Source: Paraburkholderia ultramafica
GTDB taxonomy: Bacteria > Pseudomonadota > Gammaproteobacteria > Burkholderiales > Burkholderiaceae
Direction of reading: 5' to 3'
Assembly: GCF_902859915.1 (NCBI RefSeq)
Contig: NZ_CADIKK010000008.1
Location: 124,001-188,000, forward strand
Length of the DNA: 64,000 nucleotides
Shown: one piece after another, positions 45,425-55,003 of the stretch
Position numbering within the stretch: position 1 is the first letter of the stretch
Layout: each line of letters opens with the position of its first letter
The notes under the pieces: generated by a model
Seen by the model: only the letters and a program-made list of their open reading frames with translations
Database searches by the model: none
What the model was told of the DNA's origin: nothing
Program-made: the position numbers and the translations under genes

Positions 45425-45452
45425 ACAAAAAAGGAGCCCGAAGGCTCCTTTT
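45425..45452 (-). terminator. Terminator after fpr
   Basis: On the minus strand AAAAGGAGCC-TTCG-GGCTCCTTTTTTT: a stable stem with TTCG loop and T run, 40 bases beyond the fpr stop. Confidence 0.92.
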
Positions 45453-45492
45453 CGCTGAATCCGCGGCCTGGGCCGCAAAAAACGAACGCGGC

Positions 45493-46263
45493 TTAGCCGA
45501 CGAACGCCTTCTCGACCACGTAGTGACCCGGCGCGTTGTTGCTGCCTTCCTGGAAGCCCAGGTCGTCCAGCAGCTTGCGCGTGTCGCGCAGCATGTGCGG
45601 GCTGCCGCACAGCATCACGCGGTCGTCTTCGAGCGAGAAGCCCGGCACGCCGAGGTCGGCGAACAGTTTTTCGGTTTCGATCAACTCGGTGATACGGCCG
45701 CGGTTCTGGAACGCTTCGCGTGTGACGGTCGGGTAGTACAGCAGCTTTTCCTGCACCAGTTCGCCCAGGTGTTCGTGCGCCGGCAGGTGATCGGTGATGT
45801 ATTCCTTGTACGCCAGTTCGTCGACGAAACGGCAGGTGTGCGTGAGCACGACGCGCTCGTAACGGTCGTAAATGTCCGGATCTTTGATGATCGACATGAA
45901 CGGCGCGAGGCCCGTGCCGGTGGACAGCAGCCACAGCGTCTTGCCCGGCAGCAGGTTGTCGGCCATCAGCGTGCCGACCGGCTTTTTGCCGATCAGGACT
46001 TCGTCGCCGACTTTCAGATGCTGCAAACGCGACGTGAGCGGACCGTCCTGCACCTTGATGCTCAGGAATTCGAGGTGTTCCTCGTAGTTTGCACTCGCGA
46101 GGCTATATGCGCGGATCAGCGGCTTGCCTTCGACTTCGAGGCCCACCATCGTGAACTGGCCGTTTTCGAAACGGAACGACGGATCGCGCGTGCAGGTGAA
46201 GCTGAAAAGCGTATCGGTCCAGTGATGGACGCTCAGGACGGTTTGTGAATTCAGGTTGCTCAT
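45493..46263 (-). CDS. fpr: Ferredoxin--NADP reductase
   Basis: A 256-residue flavoprotein that exchanges electrons between NADPH and ferredoxin or flavodoxin. FAD-binding RAYSLAS is near residue 51, with the NADP-binding TGTGLAPFMS near 116, LTHTCRFVDEL, and MLCGSPHML. The C-terminus ends YVVEKAFVG, as in bacterial subclass I FPRs, which contribute to oxidative stress defence and iron-sulfur metabolism. ATG at 46263 is the natural start (MSNLNSQTVLSVHHWTD); in-frame Met at 46323 is less likely. Own terminator. Confidence 0.95.
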   Translation of the reverse strand: MSNLNSQTVLSVHHWTDTLFSFTCTRDPSFRFENGQFTMVGLEVEGKPLIRAYSLASANYEEHLEFLSIKVQDGPLTSRLQHLKVGDEVLIGKKPVGTLMADNLLPGKTLWLLSTGTGLAPFMSIIKDPDIYDRYERVVLTHTCRFVDELAYKEYITDHLPAHEHLGELVQEKLLYYPTVTREAFQNRGRITELIETEKLFADLGVPGFSLEDDRVMLCGSPHMLRDTRKLLDDLGFQEGSNNAPGHYVVEKAFVG

Positions 46264-46698
46264 GGCTTCTTGGATAGTGCGAAAACAAAGGCGGCCAGTC
46301 GTTTGAGCCGGCCGGCACGGCAAGGGCGATGCTGCGCTAACCCGTGGTCGGGAGTCACGCGCAATCCGCTATTTTACCGCGCCCGCCGCCAGAGGGCGGC
46401 GGCGCGGCGGTTGAGCGTGGTGAAGCGGGTTGCCGGACCTGGAAGCGGCGGCGCCGGCTGTCGAGACAATCGGGCGCCGCGAACTGCATTGGCGGTGGAT
46501 GCGGCCGCGCTTCAGCAAGGGTACGGCGACGGGCGAAAACCGCGCAGGGCGGCTGCCATCTGCTGTCTGGCATACGCCGCATAGGCGCGTCGCGCGGGCA
46601 ACATGGTCAGGATCATACCGAAACGCGGCGTGCGCTGCAGCATTGACCCTGCTGATAAAACTGGCAAACGCGGCGAACTCGCCCACTCATCGAGCCGA
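46264..46698. other. Gap upstream of fpr
   Basis: A 435-bp stretch without a supported gene. It must contain the fpr promoter and the end of the decayed sugar locus. Open frames here are arginine- and proline-rich with no recognisable domain. Confidence 0.4.
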
Positions 46699-46937
46699 TT
46701 ACGCCGGCGCCGCCACCCGCTTTTTCCCGCGCTGCTTCAGCACTCTCGCCTGCAACACGATCACCAGCAGCAGGAACACGCCGCGAATCACCGACTGCCA
46801 GTACGCCGACAAGCTGATAAAACCCAGCCCGTTTTCGAAGTTCAGCAGGTTGAACACCAGGCCGAGCAGCAGCACGCCGGCAATCGTCATCACCACCGAA
46901 CCTTCGCCGCCGGTGAGCAGCGTGCCGCCTAGCCTCG
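46699..46937 (-). pseudogene. C-terminal remnant of a sugar ABC transporter permease (RbsC family)
   Basis: About 75 residues matching the end of a ribose/xylose-type permease: GGTLLTGGEGSVVMTIAGVLL, then LVFNLLNFENGLGFISLSAYWQSVIRG and a last helix VFLLLVIVLQARVLKQ with basic tail. A full permease has about 320 residues. Upstream similarity stops near 46937, right at the start of the divergent epimerase-like pseudogene, so the front three quarters were lost in a deletion. It cannot be a functional permease. Confidence 0.75.
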
Positions 46938-46949
46938 CCTCTTCTGACC

Positions 46950-47919
46950 ATGCGCGACGTTTCCTTGAATCCGATCCGACCGCTCACCACGGAACTCGCG
47001 TGGCTCGACGATCCCGCGCTAGCAGCCACGCTCGTCACGCTGACGGCCGGCGCGCTGCGGGCGGTGATTGCGCCCGACGTGGGCGGCGCGCTCGCGGCTT
47101 TTTACGAAGTCACGCCCGATGGTCCGCTGCACTGGCTGCGGCCGGCTGCGCAAGCAGCGTTCGAGCAACGCGATCCGCTGCGGATGGCGAGTTTCCCGCT
47201 GTTTCCGTACTGCAACCGGATTCGCGACGCGCGTTTCGAGTTCGACGGCGGCACCATCGACCTCTTCGGCAATGACGTCCGCTTCGAGCACGCGCTGCAT
47301 GGTAATGCGTGGCGGCATCCATGGCAGGTGGGGGCGCGTACCGGGAACTCAGTGGAACTGCACTTCGAACATGAGCCCGATGCGCGGGTGCCCGGCGACT
47401 GGCCGTTTCGCTATCGGGCACAACAGCGCATCGAGTTGCGCGGCGGTGCGCTGTGCATCGCGCTGTCCGCGCAAAACCTGTCCGGGCGGCCGATGCCGTT
47501 CGGCATGGGGCATCACCCGTACTATCCACGCACCGCGCAAACCCGCGTGTATGCCGATGTGGCACGCCGACGCCGACGTGTTGCCGACGCATCTCGGTTC
47601 GCATCCCGCAGTCGAAGCGTTGCGTGAAGGCATGTCGCCCGATGCGTTCGATCTTGACAACAACTTCGCGAACTGGACGCGCGAGGCGACCATCGCCTGG
47701 CCCGACGAACACCGCCGCTTGACGATGACCGCCGACGCGCCGTTCGATCACATGGTGGTGTTCGCGCCGGCCAACGACGCTCAACTGTGCGTGGAACCGG
47801 TGACGAACACCACCGACTGCTTCAACGCGGTCGGCATGCGTGAGCGGGTGGGCGGCTGCGTGTTGCAGCCGGGCGAGGAGATCGCTGCAACGCTGAAGTG
47901 GACGCCGCAACGCGGGTAA
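46950..47919 (+). pseudogene. Aldose 1-epimerase family protein, frameshifted
   Basis: Reads as a galactose mutarotase-like protein of about 320 residues split in two frames. The first frame (46950 to about 47557) has DVGGALAAFYE, FPLFPYCNRIRDARFEF, ALHGNAWRHPW and MPFGMGHHPYYPR. The second, from about 47557 to 47919, has MWHADADVLPTHLG, FDLDNNFANWTREA, and CVEPVTNTTDCFNAVG. Together they give the fold order expected, with the catalytic His in GMGHHPYYPR and Glu in CVEPVT. A small indel near 47557 breaks it; a sequencing error is possible. Adjacent to a truncated sugar permease, so decay is more likely. Confidence 0.8.
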
Positions 47920-47950
47920 TTGCGTCGGCAACCACCAGCTCGCCCCTCAC

Positions 47951-48748
47951 TCATCCAACCCGCAAGCGAGCCATATACGGCAAGTGATCCGAGAGCCACG
48001 CGGTTTCCTGCGTTGGCTGGATCCATTCGATCGGCTGCATGCCGCGCACGAACATCTTGTCGAGCGCCAGCGCCGGCGAGAAGGCCGGGAACGTGCGGCC
48101 CGCTTCGCCGAGCAGCGTCGCCACTTCATGCAGACCGTGCTCGCGAAACAGCGGCACCGAGTCGTTGCGCCAGTCGTTGAAATCGCCGGCCAGCACCAGC
48201 GGACCGTCGGGCGCTTCCTTCTCGATCCAGTGCGCGATCCAGTTCATCTGCCGCAAGCGCGCCGGGCGTGTGAGCGCAAGGTGCGCGCACAACAGCGTGA
48301 CCGAGTGACCGCCGAAAGTCGCCCGCGCGACCAGCAAGCCACGCTTTTCGAAGCGATGCGCGGAGATGTCCCAGCGTCCGCCGAGATCGAGCGGATGCGG
48401 CGACAAAATCGCATTGCCGTGCCGCCACGACGGCTTGAACACGTTCGGCCCGAGCGCCACTTCGAGTTCCAGCGCGCGGGCGATTTCAGTAGCCTGGCAG
48501 TGCCAGACATCGTTCAGCGGATCGCCGAGAGGCGCGCCGAAACTGCTCGCCAGCACCGGCGACGGCATGCGCCGCGCCATCGCTTCCTGCAAAAAATAGG
48601 CGTCCGCGTGAGTCGACTGGACCCAGCGCTGCATTGCCTGCCAGGCCTGAAAGCCGAGCGGTGTGCGGCCTTTGTGCAGGTTCCAGCTCACCGCGACGAA
48701 ATCGTTCGGCGCGAAGCTCTCGCGGATCAATTCTTCTGGGTTTCGCAT
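47951..48748 (-). CDS. Endonuclease/exonuclease/phosphatase family protein
   Basis: A 265-residue member of the EEP superfamily. It has metal-binding Asn in VAVSWNLHKGRT, Glu in AYFLQEAMA, the LLCAHLAL stretch, GDFNDWRND near residue 190, and terminal SDHLPYMARLRVG. Such proteins hydrolyse phosphodiesters in nucleic acids, lipids or inositol phosphates; substrate is unclear. A subgroup in Burkholderia sits next to cardiolipin synthase, which is not seen here. ATG at 48748 (MRNPEELIRESFAP). Confidence 0.88.
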   Translation of the reverse strand: MRNPEELIRESFAPNDFVAVSWNLHKGRTPLGFQAWQAMQRWVQSTHADAYFLQEAMARRMPSPVLASSFGAPLGDPLNDVWHCQATEIARALELEVALGPNVFKPSWRHGNAILSPHPLDLGGRWDISAHRFEKRGLLVARATFGGHSVTLLCAHLALTRPARLRQMNWIAHWIEKEAPDGPLVLAGDFNDWRNDSVPLFREHGLHEVATLLGEAGRTFPAFSPALALDKMFVRGMQPIEWIQPTQETAWLSDHLPYMARLRVG

Positions 48749-48826
48749 GCCGCGTTATCCACGTGTTCTGTTTGAAGGCTTAGGTTGTGCGCGCGTTGTT
48801 CGCCTGTGCGTCGTGCGTCGCTTGCA

Positions 48827-49330
48827 TCAATTCGCATTGCTGGCGCCATCCGCGAGACTCGCACGCACGCGGTAGACCAGGTTCGGATTCTTGTCGACGA
48901 TCGTCCAGCTGGCCCATTGACCGGGCGTCACCATCAGGCCCGGATGGCTCGCGTTCACCTGGCGCGGCTGCGGCGGCAGCTTGCAGCCGATGTCGGTTTG
49001 CCGCGCGGTGTCGTCCTCGAGCGTTTCCTGCGCGTCGATCGACAGCATGATCTCGTGCGCATCCGCCCGCAGCGGCGAGACGGTCAGCGTGCGCGACAGA
49101 TCGAGGCTGCCGGCGGGCTGGTCCTTACAGCCGACGTTATGCTGCACCGTCTGGTGATGCGTATCGGTGCGCGCCTGGCCAACCGTGGTGGTGCCGTCGA
49201 ACGCGTCGATCTGCTGGCCGTCGCGCATCACCTGCAACTGCCATTGCACGACCTGCTGCGCCGGCCGTTGTTGTGCGTTCGCAAGCAACGAAGTGCCAAG
49301 CAGCACGGCCACGATACTGGTTTTCCACAT
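48827..49330 (-). CDS. Hypothetical exported protein
   Basis: A 167-residue protein with a clear Sec signal peptide (MWKTSIVAVLLGTSLLANAQQ, cleavage likely after ANA). The mature part is polar with two Cys (VGCKDQPAG and IGCKLPPQP), possibly a disulfide, and repeated beta-like segments. I recognise no named domain. ATG at 49330 has AGGA upstream. Monocistronic, periplasmic by prediction. Confidence 0.75.
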   Translation of the reverse strand: MWKTSIVAVLLGTSLLANAQQRPAQQVVQWQLQVMRDGQQIDAFDGTTTVGQARTDTHHQTVQHNVGCKDQPAGSLDLSRTLTVSPLRADAHEIMLSIDAQETLEDDTARQTDIGCKLPPQPRQVNASHPGLMVTPGQWASWTIVDKNPNLVYRVRASLADGASNAN

Positions 49331-49624
49331 AGCAGGAATCTCCGGTCACTGCGTCGGCGCGTGTAGTCAGAGGGCCATCTTACCCCTGATGGCTGCAACG
49401 TTTTCTGACACTTCGAACGGGGCCGGGTTCAGCAACAATACATTGCGGATAAGGCGGTCAATGCCCCAAGAGGACTGCCATCAAGGCCTTGTCGAAAGCG
49501 CTCCGTTGTTAGCAGCAGAGCCGCACGACTGCTGGCTTGCACGCGAATCTGTCGTCGTTACACTGGACTTGAAACGGCGCTCACCAGGCGCCGCCAGAGC
49601 AGGACCAGCCAGACGGGGTGTGCG

Positions 49625-50602
49625 ATGACGACAGCAATGGTCAAACAGGAAATCGCCGTGGCGTCTTTCAGTCGGGTGTACGACCTCGATCAGGTCGAGA
49701 CCGCGCTGAACGATCTCGGCGAAGGCGCGAGCGAGGCGCTGCGCGCAACGTACGAAAAGATGTTGAAGACCGGCAATCTGCGCTTCTGCGTCAAGCCGAA
49801 CCGGATGCCGTCAATCGACGATCTGATCGACGCGCTGCCCAATTTCTCGGTGCCGCTCGACGACATCCGCAAGCAGGTCGCGCTGTGTCTCGAAACCGAA
49901 GACCGGCTCGAGTTGATGCCGATGCTGCTGCTCGGCGACCCCGGCATCGGCAAGACGCACTTTGCGAAGCAGTTGGCGCGCCTGCTCGGCACCGCTTACC
50001 AATACGTGGCGATGAGTTCGCTGACGGCGGGGTGGATTCTGTCGGGCGCGTCGTCGCAATGGAAAAACGCGAAGCCCGGCAAGGTGTTCGATGCGCTCGT
50101 CAACGGCAGCTACGCGAACCCGGTGATCGCCGTCGACGAAATCGACAAGGCCACCGGCGATTCGCAATACGATCCGCTCGGGGCGCTGTACGCGCTGCTC
50201 GAACACGACACCGCGCAGAGCTTCATCGACGAATTCGCCGAGATTCCGATCAATGCGGGCAACGTGATCTGGATCGCGACGGCGAACGACGAGCGCTCGA
50301 TTCCCGAGCCGATCCTGAACCGGATGAACGTGTATGAGATTCCGCCGCCGGATCGCGACGGTGCGCGGCGCATCGCGCAGTCGATCTACGACGAGATCCG
50401 CTCGGCGCATAACTGGGGGCTGCGTTTTCCCGAAGTGCTCGGCGATGCCGCGCTCGACGCGCTGAAGCCGGCATCGCCGCGTGAAATGCGCCGCGCGATT
50501 CTGAATGGCTTCGGCGCGGCGCGGATCGACGGACGCGATCGGATCGAAGCCGCCGATATTCGCCTCGACTATGGAAATCGGCGAAAACCGATCGGTTTTT
50601 GA
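49625..50602 (+). CDS. Orphan MoxR-like AAA+ ATPase
   Basis: A 325-residue AAA+ protein. Walker A GDPGIGKTH is at 104-112 and Walker B in PVIAVDEIDKATGD, with sensor 1 (VIWIATANDERS) and arginine finger region (EPILNRMNVYEIP), resembling the ATPase core of Lon and MoxR proteins. About 95 residues precede the ATPase core and no protease domain follows. No VWA-domain partner is adjacent, unlike the CoxD/CoxE pair in this window. It may remodel an unlinked complex. ATG at 49625 starts MTTAMVKQEIAV. A terminator lies 25 bases downstream, so it is a single-gene unit. Confidence 0.85.
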   Translation: MTTAMVKQEIAVASFSRVYDLDQVETALNDLGEGASEALRATYEKMLKTGNLRFCVKPNRMPSIDDLIDALPNFSVPLDDIRKQVALCLETEDRLELMPMLLLGDPGIGKTHFAKQLARLLGTAYQYVAMSSLTAGWILSGASSQWKNAKPGKVFDALVNGSYANPVIAVDEIDKATGDSQYDPLGALYALLEHDTAQSFIDEFAEIPINAGNVIWIATANDERSIPEPILNRMNVYEIPPPDRDGARRIAQSIYDEIRSAHNWGLRFPEVLGDAALDALKPASPREMRRAILNGFGAARIDGRDRIEAADIRLDYGNRRKPIGF

Positions 50603-50624
50603 GCATATTTGCACTTTTTTCGTA

Positions 50625-50653
50625 CGAAAGCCGCCTCCGGGCGGCTTTTTTTC
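50625..50653 (+). terminator. Terminator after the MoxR-like ATPase gene
   Basis: AAAGCCGCC-TCC-GGGCGGCTTT hairpin followed by a T run. Confidence 0.92.
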
Positions 50654-50859
50654 GGCCGAAAACCGGGAATCCATACAGGAAACGCAGTGAATGCCGTAGC
50701 AATTGTTGCTATTTTCGAGATGCTAAGTTGATTTCAATCGATCTAGTTTTTTGATAGCTGGGTATTACACTGAGATCCAACGAGGTGACTGCTGCGCGAC
50801 GAAGCCAGGCGTCACTGCGCAAAGCATAAAACCCGATATCAAACACTATGGAAACCATC

Positions 50860-51161
50860 ATGAGAACCGCCTCCTCCGCATTGCTCTTCTCCGCCGCTAT
50901 TGCCGCACCGGCTTTCGCCAGCGGCTATGGTCCGGCGACGTCGTATCGTCCGGAAGTCGCAACGCACACGCAACCGGGCGATCAGACCCGCGCGCAAGTG
51001 AAGACCGAGTTGGTGGAGGCATCGCATCGCGCGATGAGCACGCAGGACTGAGCTCTGGCGTCGGTCCGGTTTCCGGTTGGCCCGAACCCGCCCAGCACGT
51101 CCGTCGAGTTCAGCGGATGCGCGAAGAAGCGAGCGTTATGAGCTTCGACGGCGTACACTGA
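50860..51161 (+). pseudogene. Small exported DUF4148-like protein, probably frameshifted
   Basis: The first part (50860-51051) encodes a signal peptide MRTASSALLFSAAIAAPAFA and TRAQVKTELVEASHRAM, matching DUF4148 small periplasmic proteins, and stops early after 63 residues. The next frame, through 51161, carries GVGPVSGWPEPAQHVRRVQR and MREEASVMSFDGVH, which looks like the missing C-terminal half. One base change in length near 51028-51034 would join them. If the truncation is real the product is a 63-aa exported peptide. ATG at 50860 is chosen for the signal peptide; 50848 is an alternative. Confidence 0.5.
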
Positions 51162-51387
51162 ATCAGTCCGGCCGCTACGTTTGAAACGCGCTCAAGACCC
51201 AATGCCCGCAATCGCTCTGACTTGCGGGCATTTCTGTCTGTACGGCGTCGTACAATTTTGCGTGGCGGTTGCGAAAGGGCAGTGCGTTCGACAGCGAGCG
51301 GTGTGCGGTACGCGATAACCGCATCCTGTCTTCCTCTCTATCGGGTGAACGAGGCAGCGCGCGGCGAAGTTGGCCGCGTCAAGGGAC

Positions 51388-52494
51388 ATGGACCAAATTG
51401 AATGTGTAGTGATCGGCGCAGGCGTGATCGGTCTTGCGGTGGCGCGCGCTCTGGCGGCGCGCGGGCGCGAGGTGATCGTGCTGGAAGCGGCCGAAGCGAT
51501 CGGCGTGGGCACCAGTTCGCGCAACAGCGAAGTGATTCACGCGGGCATCTACTATCCGCGCGGTTCGCTGAAAGCCACGCTCTGCGTGCGCGGCCGCGAG
51601 ATGCTCTACGACTACTGCGTCGAGCGCAACGTCCCGCATTCGCGCTGCGGCAAGCTGCTGGTCGCCACCTCGCGCAACCAGATTCCCCAGCTTGAAAGCA
51701 TCATGGCCAAGGGGCGCGACAACGGCGTGCTCGATCTGCTGCGTATCACCGGCGACCAGGCGCAAGCGCTCGAACCCGCGCTCGAATGTGTCGAGGCGGT
51801 GTTCTCGCCGCAGACGGGTATCGTCGATAGTCATCAGTTGATGCTGGCGCTGCAGGGCGACGCCGAACGCGACGGTGCGGTGTGCGCGTTTCATGCGCCG
51901 GTGACGGCAATCGAAGCGAACAATGGACGCTTCGTCATCACGGCGGGCGGCGATGCGCCGACCACGATCAGCGCCGCCTGCGTGATCAACAGCGCCGGCC
52001 TGCATGCGAACACGCTGGCCCGCAAGATCCGCGGACTCGACGCGCGTCACGTGCCGCCGCTCTATCTGGCGCGCGGCAATTACTTCAGCATCTCGGGGCG
52101 CGCACCGTTCAGCCGGCTGATTTATCCGATGCCGAACGAGGCTGGCCTCGGCGTGCATCTGACGATCGATCTCGGCGGCCAGACGCGCTTCGGTCCCGAC
52201 GTCGAATGGGTCGATGCAATCAATTACGACGTCGATCCACGCCGCGCGGAATCGTTTTATGCGGCGATTCGCGCGTACTGGCCCGCGCTTCCCGACGACG
52301 CGTTGCAGCCCGCATATGCGGGCATTCGTCCGAAGCTTTCGGGTCCGGGCGAACCCGCCGCGGACTTCGTGATTCAGGGGCCGGCCGCGCATGGCGTGCG
52401 CGGGCTCGTCAATCTGTTCGGTATCGAGTCGCCGGGCTTGACGGCGTCGCTTGCGATCGCGCAGCGGGTTTGCGAGTTGAGCGGGCGCGCGTAA
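51388..52494 (+). CDS. FAD-dependent oxidoreductase (L-2-hydroxyglutarate oxidase-like)
   Basis: A 368-residue DAO-family flavoprotein. The Rossmann motif [20 protein letters not shown] is at residues 7-26, with the FAD-contacting segment [17 protein letters not shown], as in LhgO-like oxidases. The C-terminal domain has [20 protein letters not shown] and [15 protein letters not shown]. The likely substrates are 2-hydroxy acids such as L-2-hydroxyglutarate, by family. ATG at 51388 follows AAGGGAC; a TTG 18 bases upstream is an unlikely alternative. Single gene. Confidence 0.88.
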   Translation: MDQIECVVIGAGVIGLAVARALAARGREVIVLEAAEAIGVGTSSRNSEVIHAGIYYPRGSLKATLCVRGREMLYDYCVERNVPHSRCGKLLVATSRNQIPQLESIMAKGRDNGVLDLLRITGDQAQALEPALECVEAVFSPQTGIVDSHQLMLALQGDAERDGAVCAFHAPVTAIEANNGRFVITAGGDAPTTISAACVINSAGLHANTLARKIRGLDARHVPPLYLARGNYFSISGRAPFSRLIYPMPNEAGLGVHLTIDLGGQTRFGPDVEWVDAINYDVDPRRAESFYAAIRAYWPALPDDALQPAYAGIRPKLSGPGEPAADFVIQGPAAHGVRGLVNLFGIESPGLTASLAIAQRVCELSGRA

Positions 52495-52701
52495 CGCCGT
52501 CACGCGTTGCGGCGCGTATGCCGCCTGGGCTTGCGCGATGCACCGGTACTCCTTACTCCGTGGCCGGCTGTCGAGCGCGGAGTCGTACCAATTCGGTTAT
52601 CTCTATCATTTGGGCCGTTACGCGCGACGGCTTCATTGCTATGCTTGGGGACCGCTGTCACTAGAACGGCGCTCAGTTCAATATAAACGGAGTGATTCCC
52701 C

Positions 52702-53013
52702 ATGAAATCTTCCCGTCGTACGTTTTTGATCACCAGCATCGGTGTGGCATCCACGTTCGCTTTGTCGCGCCAGGCTTTCGCCGATGCCCCGAAGGTCACC
52801 GAATCCGATCCGACCGCGCAAGCGCTTGGCTATAAGGAGGACGCGAGCAAAGTCGACAAGGCGAAGTTCGCCAAATACGCGGCGGGCCAGGACTGCGGCA
52901 ACTGCAGCTTCTACCAGGGCAAGGCCACCGACGCCTATGCCCCCTGCCCGATGTTCGCGGGCAAGCAGGTGTCGGTCAAGGGTTGGTGCAGCGCTTATAA
53001 CAAGAAGGCATAA
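52702..53013 (+). CDS. High-potential iron-sulfur protein (HiPIP)
   Basis: A 103-residue protein with a Tat-type leader (SSRRTFLITSIGVAST, residues 3-18) and the four cluster ligands Cys65, Cys68, Cys82 and Cys96 (DCGNC, PCPMF, GWCSA) in HiPIP spacing. HiPIPs carry a [4Fe-4S]3+/2+ cluster and shuttle electrons in the periplasm, in phototrophs and also respiring beta-proteobacteria. A GGAGTGATTCCCC site precedes the ATG. Stand-alone gene; partners are not evident. Confidence 0.94.
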   Translation: MKSSRRTFLITSIGVASTFALSRQAFADAPKVTESDPTAQALGYKEDASKVDKAKFAKYAAGQDCGNCSFYQGKATDAYAPCPMFAGKQVSVKGWCSAYNKKA

Positions 53014-53226
53014 CTACGCTTTTAGCGCGGCGCGTCTTCAGTGTCGCGCGAGATGCGCCGCAGCATGGCGGCGCGCGAGCGAGGTTCGATCATCGAGGCG
53101 TCTTCCGCCATGCGCGGCAGACGCCTCGTCGGGCCAATCGGCTTTGATATCCGCCGCCATCTTGCCGACCGATTACCACGCACCCCGCGCATCGAAACCA
53201 TTTCCGGCGCCCCGTTGCCGCTCTAT

Positions 53227-54744
53227 CTAACTCCGCGCCTTGATCAACGGCGGTCGCCTGCCGAACCACGGCCGCGCCGCTTCGAGTTGAGCCGCCAGTC
53301 GCAGCAGCGTCGCTTCGCCGCCGGCACGCGCAGCGAATTGCACACCGACCGGCAGCCCGCGCGCATTCCAGTAAAGCGGCACCGACATCGCCGGCTGGCC
53401 GCTCAGATTGAACAGCTCCGTGCATCCCGCCCATGCGAACGCTTTGTTCGATGCTTCGAGCAGCAGCTTTTTCATCAGCGGTTCGAGCGGCATCGCGGTG
53501 ACGGCGCGCATCTGCATGCGTTCCGCCGAGGTGGGCCGCATCTCGCCGATCTTGATCGGCGCCGCGGCCAGCGTCGCGCACAGGATCGCGTCGTAGCGAT
53601 GCAGCAAATCGGTGAGACGCCCGGTGATGCGGCGCTGCTCGTCGAGCGCGGCAGGCAGGCCGCGTTCACCGAGTTTGCGGCCGACATGCGCCATGGCCCA
53701 CGTCGAAATTTCGAACTCGGCGCGCTGAGGCTTGTGCCCGCTGATGCGCTCGGCGTTCAGCACCATGTCTTCCGCGGTCACGGACCACAACGTGAGAAAC
53801 GCATGGCGGACCGCCGCGAAATCGATGCCGAGCGAAACCGGTTCGATGTTATGGCCGAGCGAATTGGCGAGTTGCGCGGCGTCTTCGAGTGCGGCACGTG
53901 AGTCAGGGGAAAGCGTCGGCGCCAGCATCGGTTCGGTGACATAGGCGATGTTCAACGGCTTGCACGGCTCGCGGCTCGCGCCCAGAAACGTGCCTGGCGC
54001 ACCGAGCGGCCGGTCCGCATTGCCCGCCAGCAGATCGAGCAGCAACGCACTGTCGCGCACGCTGCGCGATACCGCGTGATCGATGCCGAGTTCACCGGCG
54101 CTGGGGGACGCCGCGCGCGGCACGCGTCCGCGCGAAGGTTTGAGGCCGAACAGTCCGCAGCACGAAGCCGGAATGCGGATCGAGCCGCCGCCGTCCGACG
54201 CGTGCGCGAGCGGCACGATGCCCGCGGCGACGGCTGCGGCCGCACCGCCGCTCGAACCACCCGGCGTGTGGTCGAGATTCCATGGATTGCGGCACGCGCC
54301 GAATAGTTCGGGCTCCGTATAAGGCATCTGGCCGAGTTCGGAGGTGCTGGTCTTCGCGAAGATGTTGAGACCGGCCGCTTTCGCGAGCGCGACCACCGGC
54401 GCATCCTGCTCAGGAATGAAGTGGCGGTAGTGGCGGCTGCCCATCGCCATGCGCAATCCGGCGACCGGGGCGCCGAGGTCCTTGATCAGATAGGGCACCC
54501 CAGCCAGTGCTGCTTGCGCGCTCGTGCCATCTGAACTGCCTGCGCCCTTGGTCCGGTTCGCGTCGTCGCGCGACGCGCGTTGCCGGGCTGCATCGTAGTC
54601 CTTCAGGACAATCGCATTGATCGCGGGATTGACGGCCTCGGTGCGCGAGATCGCGACGTCGAGCAATTCGCGCGCGCTGGCCTGGCGGGTGCGCACAAGC
54701 TCGGCGAGGCCGATGGCGTCATGGGCGAGATAGTCTGATTGCAC
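53227..54744 (-). CDS. Amidase (amidase signature family)
   Basis: A 505-residue amidase-signature enzyme with a Ser-cisSer-Lys triad. The catalytic Lys is in [15 protein letters not shown], the cis-Ser in [17 protein letters not shown] with the acyl-Ser in [23 protein letters not shown]. This is the 6-aminohexanoate/aryl-amidase-like part of the family, not GatA, as no GatC/B genes are nearby. Substrate unknown. ATG at 54744 starts [16 protein letters not shown]. Same direction as the dienelactone hydrolase gene upstream but separated by that gene's terminator. Confidence 0.9.
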   Translation of the reverse strand: MQSDYLAHDAIGLAELVRTRQASARELLDVAISRTEAVNPAINAIVLKDYDAARQRASRDDANRTKGAGSSDGTSAQAALAGVPYLIKDLGAPVAGLRMAMGSRHYRHFIPEQDAPVVALAKAAGLNIFAKTSTSELGQMPYTEPELFGACRNPWNLDHTPGGSSGGAAAAVAAGIVPLAHASDGGGSIRIPASCCGLFGLKPSRGRVPRAASPSAGELGIDHAVSRSVRDSALLLDLLAGNADRPLGAPGTFLGASREPCKPLNIAYVTEPMLAPTLSPDSRAALEDAAQLANSLGHNIEPVSLGIDFAAVRHAFLTLWSVTAEDMVLNAERISGHKPQRAEFEISTWAMAHVGRKLGERGLPAALDEQRRITGRLTDLLHRYDAILCATLAAAPIKIGEMRPTSAERMQMRAVTAMPLEPLMKKLLLEASNKAFAWAGCTELFNLSGQPAMSVPLYWNARGLPVGVQFAARAGGEATLLRLAAQLEAARPWFGRRPPLIKARS

Positions 54745-54849
54745 GGCGGATGGGTCCTCGCTATCGAGTGTGGGTTCTGCCGGTTGCCTATGCGTGCAAG
54801 GAACCCGCTCTGCTGGGCTTCCCGTCGCCGGGGTTGATCGTCGCGCACG

Positions 54850-54884
54850 GAAAAAGACGGCGTGTCGCCGACACGCCGTCTTTG
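54850..54884 (-). terminator. Terminator after dienelactone hydrolase gene
   Basis: On the minus strand AAAGACGGCGTG-TCGGCGA-CACGCCGTCTTTTTCC: 12-bp stem and T run. Confidence 0.9.
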
Positions 54885-55003
54885 AGAGAGTAACCGAGTT
54901 ACACGCGAGCGTTGCTCACGCGGATTCGAAAGCGCAAATTAAACGCGCGAATTGAAAACGCGCGTTGCAGACATGAGTCACAAGCGCGCGTCACAGGCGT
55001 GAG

